Of a stretch of 64,000 nucleotides of DNA, positions 35,901 to 47,695 are shown one piece after another (positions within the stretch are counted from its first letter, which is position 1; each line of letters begins with the position of its first letter). Position numbers and translations under genes: made by a program. This DNA comes from Gymnogyps californianus. Lineage: Eukaryota; Chordata; Aves; Accipitriformes; Cathartidae. The notes beneath the pieces were generated by a model. The model saw only the letters and a program-made list of their open reading frames with translations, was not told the origin of the DNA and made no database searches. The stretch covers positions 3,398,368 to 3,462,367 of the forward strand of contig NC_059481.1 in the NCBI RefSeq assembly GCF_018139145.2, written 5' to 3'.

Positions 35901-38900
35901 CTTTGCTAGAGCTTGTTTATGGTGCTTCAGTTTGTTTCATACTGTGTCCTGACCCATGAATGAGCACTGGCCAGGTTTCAAGCTTGTGATTGTCAAGTAT
36001 GATCAGCAGCCTCTTAATTAGTATCTAAGCGCTCTGACAGCATGGCTGTTCATAGGTGGAAGGAACGGCTTCGTGGGCACCCTGGCCTCGCAGGAACACT
36101 TGGAGCAGGAGGGGCTGTGGGAGCGGTGCGGGGTGTGCCAGGCTCCTCTCTGGATGCTGTTGCTCTGTGATAAGCCGCCTCTGGTTTTTAAGTGGCTGGA
36201 TGCAGCTGGATGCTCCTGTTGCCCACAAAGCAGATTGGCTCTTAGGGCAGGTTTTGCCTGCATGAAGTCAGCCTTCTCAGAAGCAGTAAGCGATTCCTTC
36301 TTTCCCTTTCCTCGTCTTACAGTGTTGGGTAAAAGTTATAGTGGTTTACATACTTCATAAGTTTAAACATCTATCTTTGAAAATTAAGGCTATTTCTTCT
36401 CTCATGAAGTAAATTGAGCAAATTCCCTAGCTGCAAAAAAGTCATTGAATGTAAAGATAAAAACTAATACAGAATTGCTATTACATTTCCTTTCTGATTC
36501 TGTCCTTGATTATATTTAATGATGCCTTCACTGTATAGCTCTTCCACGTATGGATTATTTTTAAGTATGCAATCAGATTTTGTGGACTAAAATAAATTAC
36601 TGGGTTTTGTTTTGTTTTGTTTTTCCCCTGCCCTACATCATGTCTTTTTTGGATGCCCTCTGTTTTGCTGTTAGTCCTCTTCTGTCACCATGGAGGGATA
36701 CAGCTGCATCACGGGGCCCCGCCCAGGGTGTGCTGTGGACTTCAAGATTTTCCAGGGGCTGTGATATTGCTACCTTGATAATCAGGCTAAAGAGCATGAA
36801 AACCACTGGGTTCTTCTCAGTGGTCCACAACCCAATGTTTTAAATGAAGTAAGGTATTGATTTTCTTGGCTTTTGGGTCTGTTTCCACACTGCTGTTACA
36901 AGCATACTAGGATTCTATACTTGGTGAATCATTTATAATGTAGGTAGTTGTATTTGATACCATTATGGTAAATCCACTTTGGTACCAAATGGTAAAAAGA
37001 AGCAGGAGGCTCTAAATTAGCAGAAGCCTTGTTTTGTCTGTACAGCTGAGTTCTCTGTGAGAACCTGTGCACGCACAGTTACGGAATAGCATCTTTTCCT
37101 ACCTCTGACTGATACTGCTTTGCAAGCAGCATTGTGTAGTGGAAATCTGTGCAGGGTAATGCATAAACTACAGGGAACACAATCCTGGTGTTTGGGGGTG
37201 TGTTATCCTAAAAGACAGTCAGACACAACACTTAATCATCAGAATAAGTAAAAAATCAATTCTTGTTTATTATGAATGCTAAAAGCATACCATTTCAGTA
37301 TCTGCTAATTCCTTTTCTGAATTTCACCTATGATGGTGCTTTTTATCCCTAATAGCATTCTCATCAGTGGTGGCTTCCTGTTTTATGGGGATGGATTCTA
37401 GGCAAAGCATAAGGAGTACCTAAGAACATCTGTCGTAAAGCATTGTTGTTTTCTTTTTAACTTCAACACTAGTAAACAATAATAACTTTAACCTTCTGAC
37501 TTATAGCTCACCACTCATTTCATTGCTGTGGCTTATGACTGCAGATTAAAATTTCTTGCATTCATCATGCCTGGTAAAGTAGCTTATTGGGATGAATAAA
37601 TGACATACTAATTAGAAGAGAAGCCTGAGTGAGAATAAGCTGCTTGAACTAGCTTTGATGGCCAAAAAATTACCTGTAGCTAGTTTCTCAAGACTATCAA
37701 AGAGATCCTCAAATTAGAATGTCTGCGTTTGATCGTGGATGCAAGGAATAAGGCAAAATGACTGCACCAAGTGGAAGGCAGTGGGAGGAGATGGTTGCTG
37801 TGGAATGGGAAACTGAAGGAGTTGGTACAAAAATTCAAGCCCTTTCCAGGCACTTGCTCCACCAAGTAGTGAATAAGGTATCAGTATGTGGCTTACTTTT
37901 ATTTATATTTTCCACCATAAACTAGTAATGTATGTGTCTTCAAAGGTTAAATTGTTTAGGTTAGTTGTAGAGAAAAATCCCTTTCATATTATTCCTTTGT
38001 TATCTTATCCTGATTTTTCTCTCTTGTAGTATGACAGTATTCAAACAGTACTAATCTTTTATAAGACTTCCATCTGGCTTCCTTACCTTTGTAATGACGA
38101 CCATCTTTCTTACACATTGCTACGGATTTGTATGGATCATTGCAAGACGTGCTAGTGTAACACACAGTCACTTGGCCCAAGTAGTTTATAGCCTGAGGTC
38201 CCAGTTGCCCAATGTCAAACATGATCATGTAGTCATAAAAAGTAGAAATGAACACAAAGAATGTTTCTAGGGCTGAGGTATAAGCCTGGCACAAGAGTGA
38301 CAAAACGAAGTGTGGGAGGAGAAGAGATTACTCCTTAGTACTGGGAGATAATGGGATATTAGTATTATTTCACCATTTAGTTATTTTGCTGTATTAAACT
38401 AAAAACACTGAAAGTAAAGAGCAGGATCTGATAAAAAGGAAAAAACAGAATCATGTTGTTATCAGAGAGATTACTTTTGAGAAGGGCCTTGCCAAAGGAA
38501 GGCTTATATAAGTAAAATCCTAAACAAAAGGGACATGCCATACAGAGGTGGAAGGGATATGTAGTGCAGGTTGGATGGAAGAGTATAGACCAGGAATCTT
38601 TAAGACAACATCTTCTTGTATTCTGTGGTTCTTTGGTGCATCAGATCTGGTGAAGCGGGAGAGCGGGATCTGCAAGCGTGAAGAGACTGACAACTGGTGC
38701 ACGATTTCACGAGCCAGGCACCTTGCATGCAGTGTAGCGCCAGGAAGCGTACTGCAGTGACACAGTGCTGGCACCCGGACTCCAGCAGTGGCCCTGTCCT
38801 TCACGCTGCCCAAACTTCCTAAATGGACAATAAAGGAATAATCTGCTAATGAGCAAATTTTCTTCCCAACTCCAATAGTTAATGCTTTGTTTAAGCACTG

Positions 38901-40541
38901 AAATTGGAAGCTTTGGGTTTACCCCACCTAATACAACTGTCAATGACTCATCCTATGTATAAATGTTTAATCATTTTTTTCTGAATCCAGCTGACCTCGA
39001 TCTCAGTGCCACCTTGTTTCAGGAAGCATTTTATGTAGAATAATTTTCTTTTTACTGATTTAAATATGCTGCATTGGGTTTGTTGCTCTTTTTTTTGAGA
39101 TAGACTGGGTGTTCCCATTTAGTGTCTATCTTCTTTGTGATGGATCATTTAATATAATGTTATTTTATTTGTCTCAATTCTGAACTAAACTATCCTAATC
39201 TTTTTGTTTCACTTAATACAGAAAGCTTTTCATCCCTTAAGATATTTTTGTGGTTGTTTTATGCTGCATTTCTTCCTGAGATGTCATAAATAGAACTGAA
39301 TGCAATATTCAGTAAATCATGTCATTGATTTTCTTACACTGAAAGCATGTAATCTGCTGGTTGCCTTGCGTATTGTGTTGCACCATTTGCATGTCCTGTA
39401 GTTAGTAATTTGCGAGAACTTCTTAAAAACTTAAAATAAAATTGTGCCATTTCTCTTTCACCCATTATTTCATTGTTTGGTAGGAAGAAGAGCAAGTTTT
39501 CTTCACAGAAGTCATGATAAAAAACACGTCCCATTCATACTGTGCTTAGCTCCTTGCTGTACTGATGCCCGGTTCTGATGAGGGACCACATAACTCCATG
39601 TGTAGCTCAGCCACCTGGTTCTCAAGTTTCTCCACAGTTCTTGGCTTTACACAGTCCAGCCCTACTGTGCTGTTGCTCTTAATTTATCAGTTATTTTTAA
39701 AATCTCATTTTTTATAATGGCTGATAGTGTTTTATTTTTAAACTTAATTCTCTCAAGTCTTTATCTAATAACTCGTAAGGATCTTGTGGAGGGGGTTGAG
39801 ACTGATGGAGAGTACTCATCTGGCTTCTCTGCGATGTGTTTTATCTTCTGTACTGTAGCTGACCTCTTACACTGGCTGCAATCCACTAATTCTCTCATAT
39901 GTTACCCGCTCCTGATACTACAGTGTTTTGTTTGTCTTTGGCTATTTTTTAGTAAGAGCCTTCATATCCTTTCTAATACTATTTTGTATTTTGCTATCCA
40001 CAAGTTACTTTGCTAAACTGAAATTGATATATTTTTGGCAATTGTGGTTTTTGCTGCATCAGGGTTTCAGCGTAAAGATCTTTGGAGCCGGAGGTTGCAG
40101 TAGTCCAAGGCAGAGAGTTTTAAGTAAATTGAAGTTGCAGAATTGATGGATTCAATAATACAGTGATGATATACACTGTTTTCATTCTCAAGCTGTGCTC
40201 AGCAGAAGAATAACCACAACCATTACTGGGTTTTGTAACTATAGAAGCAGTATAATGTTTTTCAGGTATTTCTTTTTTCTTTGTTGTGAATACATTCTGG
40301 AAAGGTTTAGTAAACGTTTGGTAAACTTTATTCTTCTAGATGTTTTCATGTGCTTAAACAATAGGCAAAAAAGATCAAAGGGCAGGATTTCAAGTGAGCC
40401 CGGGAAAGGTAAATCAAAGATAATTAGATTGGTCAAGGTATAGTCATACCAGTCCATTTTTAATATGCTGTGAAGGGCTTAATTCTCATAATTTTGCTTA
40501 AATAGAGCTGGGACAAACTTAAATGCACTGAACTTGAGGAC

Positions 40542-40565
40542 TTTTTTTTTTTTTTTTTTTTTTTT
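40542..40565. repeat. poly-T run of 24 bases
   Basis: Uninterrupted T run in intronic DNA, followed by AAATTATCATGATCATG. Confidence 0.85.
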
Positions 40566-41668
40566 AAATTATCATGATCATGCTTGTTCCTGTCAGCTGA
40601 TGCATTTACCCTTAATTTGCTCCTAGATCTTGTAATGCTGTACCCAGCCCTTTTTAGGAAGCAAGGTAAACAAACTATTTATAAGTCTGGCTTATCTTAC
40701 TGGGTTTTTCTTTTAAGAAAGTAATAAATGAAAACTAATTTTCTGTGCAAGTAAAAAGTATCCTTAAAGAACATACTGTGCAACATTGTCTGAATGATCA
40801 TTATAATATGATCTCATATATGTATGTCTGAATGGCCATTATAAATTTAAGTTTTATTAATGCTAAATGATGATTTTTTCCAAAAGGGGAAAAAAATTTT
40901 TTTTAATAGTTTTCTCCAGTTAAGAATCTCTTCTTATTATTGGAACTCAGAAGAGTTCGTATTCAAATGCATGCCTTGGCTGGTCTATTGGGCCTCAACA
41001 CCAAATGTGAGAGCTTGTCTTTATTATTGTTTTTTGTGTTCTCAATGTGATGATGCAGAATCTAATCAGATTACCTGGGCAGATCCTGAGGATATTTTTT
41101 GCCTTTTCGCTGCTCTGTGGCATTATCTGTTTGGGTTAGGTAAATTGTAAAGAAATGCCTGGTTTTTTTCTGAAGCATTACAGATTGTCTAGCCCTAGGC
41201 AGGTTTTTGCTCCAGTTCATTGGTTATTTCTATCATGTTTTATTCTTACAAGTTTTAGGTAGAAAAAACATATTCAAGGGTTTCCTTCACTTAGTTTTAT
41301 GAAATATTTATGTAATTTAAACTCTCTTTAAAGGAGAGAAAATATAGCGTGAGAGGTTAAGAGCAGCAATAGTTTGAAGTTGTTTTCCTGATTGTTTCAT
41401 ACTGTCTTGCGGCAAGTTTGCAACTAGGTTTTTTTTTTTCAGTACCTCAGGTAGAAGTGATTCTGTTGTCCTCTCCATCCATCATACCCCTTATATCTCA
41501 GCAGCATAGTACCATGGTGGTAAAGAGTGGTTCTAAAGTAAGTTGGCAACTTTTTAGTCTAGGTCATTGCCTCCTCTATATCCACTGCAGATTCATTGCA
41601 TTTTCTGCAGAACTGTCATTTTATGGCCTTGGACAGTTACCAGGACACTCGGTTCTGACTGGAAGGGG

Positions 41669-41684
41669 AAAAAAAAAAAAAAAA
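41669..41684. repeat. poly-A run of 16 bases
   Basis: Sixteen A after 'ggaagggg' in intronic DNA. Confidence 0.75.
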
Positions 41685-42133
41685 CTATCTGCAACCAGAT
41701 AGGACTTTTCTTTTTTAACAGAAACGATCATGCCTAGCATTTATGGAAATTTCCATCTGTGCTATCTGCCATAGTCACAGTTCTGGCTTGTTACAACAAT
41801 GATCCAATATTTAGTGAGTATTAGTCCACTTTGGGAATAAAATTGTGGCAGTCTATAATGCTGTTTGCCATTATTTAGTTTCACATTTTTTCCTGGCATA
41901 CCTCGTATGAAGTAAGTGCCGTGACTGAACTGGGCATCACACTTAAGAGTCAGGTCTATTTCTTGATCTTTCACCAGATTGTGAGTCACTGTTCCTCTCT
42001 ACAAAAATCTATATTATGAAATGCTCGTTCACCTTTGTGAAGTGCTGTGAGATCTGTGAGTGCGCTACTCACATTTTTTAATATTGATACTTTAGCTTTT
42101 ATTTCCAAACTCTGCTCTGGTACCCTATAGCAT

Positions 42134-42167
42134 CTTTTTTTCTTTTTTCTTTTCTTTTTTTTTTTTC
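42134..42167. repeat. T-rich pyrimidine tract with regular C
   Basis: About 34 bases of T runs broken by single C. It gives a spurious Lys/Arg-rich frame on the - strand. Confidence 0.75.
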
Positions 42168-44851
42168 TTGATTTACATTTCGTTAATAAGTGCTGCAAGA
42201 TTATTCAAAGCACAGTGCTTCCAGGTACTGAATGTAAACAAGTGTGTTTCTCAACATGCCTTCCAATTGGGACCATGACTCCTCTAGCTGTGAAGCTCTT
42301 GTCTCTGCGTTGTATTTCATGTATCTAACAGATGTTGCAGTTAGCTTCACTTGGGGTTTTGCTTTCCTTTGAAGTTGGACGAATGATACAAAATTTAAGA
42401 AGAAATTTCTTTTTATGGCATGAAGGACAAAAAAAAAACCTAATTGGCACATCACATTTGTTTATGGTCCCTGCTATCTGTGCTAGGTGGTTCAGTGGCC
42501 CTGAGTCAGTAAGTCTCGACACTCTTTGGGAGATGGGTGTGTTTCTACAGCCCATTGCCACCCAAGCAGGACCGTATGTGTGAAGTTGGAGCATTTCAGT
42601 TTTTCCAAAAGGTGTCTTAAAATGTTTACAATTATATTAAAGTTTAAGAGAAACAGAAATCAGATACTGGCAAAGAATAACCATCACTTTATTCTTGTTA
42701 TGTTAGACTTACACTATTGTTTATGATGATCAGTGACTGTCCAGATCCCTGTAAGTGGTTCAGACAAAAACCACAAAGCCGTAGTGGTTTTGTGGTGTTT
42801 GGGCACTCCTATATAGGCAACCTAGGTTGGATTCCCATTGCTGATTTTTTCAGTCTGAGGACATGCCTGTCAATGGTGAGAGGTTTGTGGGTTGTTCAGT
42901 AGCAATTTATTGGACTGTTGTCTGATAAGAAGGCTGATCAATGCAATTTATTCTGCAGCATAAAAATTGCAGGCCCATTTTCATGGGTAGCAATGCTAAA
43001 GCTAAATGCCTTTTCCCTGGAGGAGGACAAACAAAAGGAAATCTGTACCAAGTATCTAGTGATCTAAGAAGAGATCAAAGAGTGATAGTGTTACAATTAC
43101 AAATGATGAAATGCACACTTGTGCATATTGCTCAGTAATATAGCAGGCATTCATTTAAGGGGAGTTTTTTTGCAGCTTACAGCATTGAAAACACATGTCT
43201 AATAGGTGCATTCATTTTAATATGCTCATTCATTGAGCAGGCCTGATTAATTAGTGCGTGTCACCATCTGGTACTTACTGAGACTATTCATTTTTAAAAT
43301 GTTGAAATTGTAGGGAATGTTGCACACCAATTAAGTTCCTTTTAATTGGATTATGTTAGTATAAAGTATTACTGGAGAAGGCCTTCATTGTGATTCAGCC
43401 AGCATGCATCTAAAGGAGACCCGCCAGCCTGAAATTACTTGGAACAAAGGGAAGATGCCTGAAATGCATGTTTATTACTATCTTTGTGCACTCAACAAAG
43501 ATGATGTCAACAAATAAGAGCCACAAAAATACTTCTGCATTTCTATGCAAGGTTCAGTTTCCTGACATGAAGATATCTCAGCTGATTACTTCTTCGTCTT
43601 TGCACTGCAACTCTGAATCTGTCACCTTCTCCCTCTGACCTGGAAAGTGAAATACGCTTTTGTGTGTGTTTGTTTGATATCAACTTAACAGGGCCAGACT
43701 GAGCCCTCCTGCATTCAGTTGTGTATCTGCTGAAATGAGGAGCATTATTGTCATTTATACAAAGAGTGATTTGGCCTTTAAAGCTGATAAACTATCTGTG
43801 CGGACTCAACCATTTAGTGAATGAAGTATCACGATCTGCTGGCTGCAGCACCATGTGAGGAGCAGAACTTGTCTGTCTGTACTTGTTCCTGTCACTGACT
43901 CACTTGGTGAATTTTAGTTACTTAACGTCACTGCACTGCAGTGTTTCCGTGTATAAATTGTGAACAGTTATGTTTATCAACTTATGTAAAAGGCTTTGAG
44001 ATACAGGGATGAAATGCGCAATGTTGATAGTACGTATTTACTGTTAATGCTTTCTTTAGAAGCCTAATGCTGTTTTGTATTTAATATCTGAGGTTGTTAT
44101 TGCCTTGATTTTGCGGAGATTGAGTATCTTCAAGTAAGTTCTGTCATCCGAACTACTCATTTCAGAAGAGCCGGGAGCTCTACACATTCCCTCCTGCTCC
44201 TTCGCAGTTACATGGGCTGTCATGGAAGCAGGGAAATTATGGAAGAAAAGATACCTAATGACTAGCAGCTTGAGAGAGCTGATGTGTGACTGCCTGGATC
44301 TCTTGTTGACCTCCTTTGTTTTCGAGAGTAGGGTAAGAATCTAGAAATGAACAATGTCAGGATATTTTTTTCTTGTTGTATTTGTGTGCATTTTCATTAC
44401 CTTCAATGGACTCTGCTGCCCCCTACCAAGTTGCAGCTGCTGTTAACAGCAATGGCAGCAATAGCCTGAACACGTGGAGAATGTTTTACATTTTTTCATA
44501 CTGAAAGAAGAGTTCATTTCTGTTATCACTCATAATCACTCTCACTATAATTATAATCACTTATAATAGGGAATCTGTGGTTGAAACAGTAAATGTATTT
44601 TCTTTACAGGGAGAGGAAAACATCGGAAAAATCGCTTTTAGTTGTATAGCAATGAAGAAACTGCCTGAATTTTTTTTAGAATGCAAATACTTGTTTAGAC
44701 ATATAAAGGTCACTATGAATTTAATTTGTAATAGCATAGGAGTGCTGCTGATTTCAAAGTATGAAAGTAGCACAACGTTGGAATTCTTTTGGTTGTTTTC
44801 TTAAGATACATTTCCTCTTGTTTGAAGGTGCATATTTCCTCTTTGTTACAG

Positions 44852-45047
44852 CTGCAGGCAGTGTCAAAGCATGATACAGGAACTGCTCATCCTGCATGTG
44901 CCGAAGCCAATTGGAAACCCAGCTGTAGTTTATAAACCTGAGAAGTCAGTGTCTGTGTCTGTTTCACAGACTGTGTCAAAAATCACGTTAGAGAGCGTGG
45001 TTGTGTTTAAACCATTTCCATTAGGTGTTGAAGAGCAAAAGATCTAA
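44852..45047 (+). other. possible exon or small ORF (58 codons), unproven
   Basis: A good acceptor ('atttcctctttgttacag', ending 44851) is followed by an open frame. From an ATG at 44871 it reads 58 codons to a TAA at 45045. The protein would contain 'HVPKPIGNPAVVYKPEK' and a short VSVSVS stretch. It does not match any family I know. The composition looks somewhat coding, but a frame this short is common by chance, and no clear donor follows. I list it only so it can be checked against RNA data. Confidence 0.12.
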
Positions 45048-45728
45048 AATGTCTATACGTGTCTTATGTATTTTCTGTGTACAAGTTACATGTCTGCATT
45101 TACACAGACACATCAACATGTATTTTATTTTTAAGCTGAATTGCTGCAGGTGGTACTCCTGGGACATGGGATGTATGTTTGCACAGCTATGACCATGCTG
45201 TAGTTTTTACTCTGACTGGAGCATTGTGTTGTGGTTCTGCTAAGTTTCCTGTAGTTTGCATTCATACGTTGAATGTAGCACTCATTTGGGTTAGAGGAAA
45301 ACTGATTAGTATCAGTGTATCTGAGCAAAGGAGAGTGAGTACAGCTAGCGGTAAAACATAAAAATGTATTCATATGAAGGTGTGCAATAGAGTGCTTTCT
45401 CATTTCTACCCCAACGTTATTAGCAGCAAACGCTTAGCCTGGAAGGCCATAAAGCTGTCTGGTTTGTGATAGGATTCTAGAGCAAGTGCAGTTTATGCAA
45501 TTTTGGAGAAATAATATCACCCAGTTAAATCTTAAAAACCACACACATATGCGCTAACCCTTTTGTTTAAATTGTTTGTTCAGAGGTTTTATGTAATGGA
45601 GAAATATATTTTTCAAGAAAACATTTAGTTTAGATTCCCATTAGTGTAACTTTACTCCTTTTATTTGTTAAATACATTAAAAGAAGGAGCTAACCAGAGT
45701 ATAAAATTCTATTATGTGCGTGTGCGTG

Positions 45729-45744
45729 CTCTCTCTCTCTCTCT
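45729..45744. repeat. (CT)n microsatellite
   Basis: Eight CT units in intronic DNA, preceded by a short GT/GC-alternating stretch (tgtgcgtgtgcgtg). Confidence 0.85.
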
Positions 45745-47453
45745 GATTTTAGGAGAATTATTTCTTAATGTAATTTTTCTGCTTACAATATATGGGCTTG
45801 CAAAGTGTTGAAGGAACAGATCTTGGCAGAGATCAAAAAAATGCAAAGGCATTTTACTCCGTATATATAAAACAAAGGCTGAAAGTTTGGGCAGATCTCT
45901 ATCTGGCAGACTTTCTATCTCTTAGGTCATACAGAGGAAGCTTTTGGCAGTGATTTTTTGGCAAAAAGCTTTGTCTGGAAACATATTTAGTCAATGTATG
46001 AAATATGATAGCCCTGGTACCATGAATGTGTCTGAAGATGCTCTAATAGAGTTAGACTTCAGCCCCATCTGGTGTCGGAACAGGATTGCTATATTAGAGT
46101 TTTCCAGCATAGGACAGCCCTTTGCCAAAACACAGAGCAGTATGTGAGGAGACTGACAAATTCATACAAGTGTCAGTTTTACTAATGGTTCTATTGTTTG
46201 CTACACTGATGAAAACCAGTTGTGCCCGTGGTGAATTCCAGCATAGCCATCCTGCTGCTGAGTTCACTAACCACAGGCTCTATAGAGAGCTGCATCTTTA
46301 ACTGAATGGGTTTATTAATACCCTTTCAGTGTACCTATGTGATCAGCAAGTATATTTTCACCCGAAGCCTGTAAGAACATAAAATTATTGATTTTCAATG
46401 CCTGTGTTTACAGAAGTAGTGGTGGACATACAGATTCTTTCACCTCAATAAAATGTCTCCAATAATTTGAGTTACGCAACAGTGACAAAGAGACCAGACT
46501 TGTGGATTTGGCTTAGAAGGCTTAAAATCTTCAGGCATTAATTCATGAAACTCTCAAATCGTGGATACTCCAATGACTATGAAGCATAGCAAATTCGTGT
46601 TTGTTTTTTACTTAAGGCTGATCATTTCAGGAAATAAAAAGGTTCACTTTGAAAGATATTTTCAATTCTTTTTCAATTGTTATTTCTGGAGGGGTTAGGT
46701 AGAAAAGCTACATGTGAAACAAATCAGGGACTAAAAATCCATAGCTTTGTTTTGAGGATGTAAGAATGGTTTATTGCCAGTATTATAAGCTAAAGGAGAC
46801 GAAACAGTGACTTTCTAGAAAGGTTTCCCCAGCATTTTTATCTGACTTTTCCAGGATAGCAGTCCAGCCTGTCCCTTCAACCAAAAGACCTGTCCAGTTA
46901 TAATTTGACTCTGATGAAAAAAGTGCTAAAATGGCAGAGTTTGGAATTGCTTGAACATATTTTGTCACTTAAGCTGAGCTCATTCACATTCGAAGCTAAA
47001 AGAAATTATCTCAGTTGCATTTAGGAAAGTAAACATACTCTTCCTTTCCTGTCTCGTGTTTAAGTAGTTATGTTGAAAGCAATGTGAACTCATCTTTGGT
47101 TTTATATCCTCTTCCTAGCATTTGTTTTATGGGGCAAAATTAAAGGTCAATGGTCCTGAACTAGTCAAGAGAATTATTCTAAATTCTCAGTCATTGCCAT
47201 TTCTCTCTCTCTTTCTCTGCTTTCATTAATACAGCGCTTAGCTGCCAAAGTTTTAATTCTTTATGTATGAGAAGAATGATATTTGCAACTTTTTTGCATT
47301 TCAGTTACATAGTTTTGTAAATTTTGGTAAAAAGAACTAAGACATCAGCAAAAGACTATTTCCTTATTCCAAGTTGTTCATAGTGTAGAAAATGTAAGTA
47401 ATGATCAACCTGTTTTTTCCCTGTTCTTATCCTCATTCTCTTTTGTGTTTCAG

Positions 47454-47565
47454 AATGATCACTGCTCAAAACAGTAGCCATACAAAGTGAACAGAGTGGA
47501 AACATATGGATGAAATTCTTACCATGCACTGAACAGCACAGCATCAAGCGCAAAGCTCTGGGAAA
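47454..47565 (+). other. PEAK1: PEAK1 5' untranslated part of the first coding exon
   Basis: The exon starts after a pyrimidine-rich acceptor ('ctcttttgtgtttcag', ending 47453). The 112 bases before the start codon hold several upstream ATGs: 47455 (closed at 47488-47490), 47506 (closed at 47530-47532) and 47510 (runs past the main start; see its own entry). This could lower initiation at the main start or shift it. The exon boundary is inferred from the splice signal and from the family's layout. Confidence 0.75.
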
Positions 47566-47695
47566 ATGTCTGCTTGCAACACTTTCACTGAACACGTCTG
47601 GAAACCTGGTGAATGTAAGAACTGCTTCAAGCCCAAAAGCTTGCATCAGTTACCCCCAGTATCTGAAAAAAAAACCCTCTCACATGGAAATCTGA
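47510..47695 (+). other. upstream ORF overlapping the PEAK1 start
   Basis: An ATG at 47510, 56 bases before the PEAK1 start and in another frame, opens 61 codons and ends at 47695, inside the PEAK1 coding sequence. Its start context (G at -1, A at -3, A at +4) is moderate. A ribosome that starts here cannot resume at 47566, so it would reduce PEAK1 translation. The encoded peptide has no recognised similarity; the regulatory effect is inference. Confidence 0.35.

Larger units (their letters stand above)
27721..47453. other. non-coding stretch, probably PEAK1 5' intron
   Basis: About 19.7 kb without a coding exon I can support. It contains simple repeats, two CpG-rich patches (36050-36265 and 38640-38810), a perfect palindrome (32922-32937), a stretch resembling a conserved element (about 43190-43640) and a 58-codon frame behind a good acceptor (44852-45047). 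The stretch ends at the acceptor of the first PEAK1 coding exon. Short open frames on both strands have no family resemblance. Confidence 0.55.

Noticed and set aside
44520..44572. repeated 'ataatcact'-like units
   Set aside because: A few imperfect units in AT-rich DNA; no sign of function.
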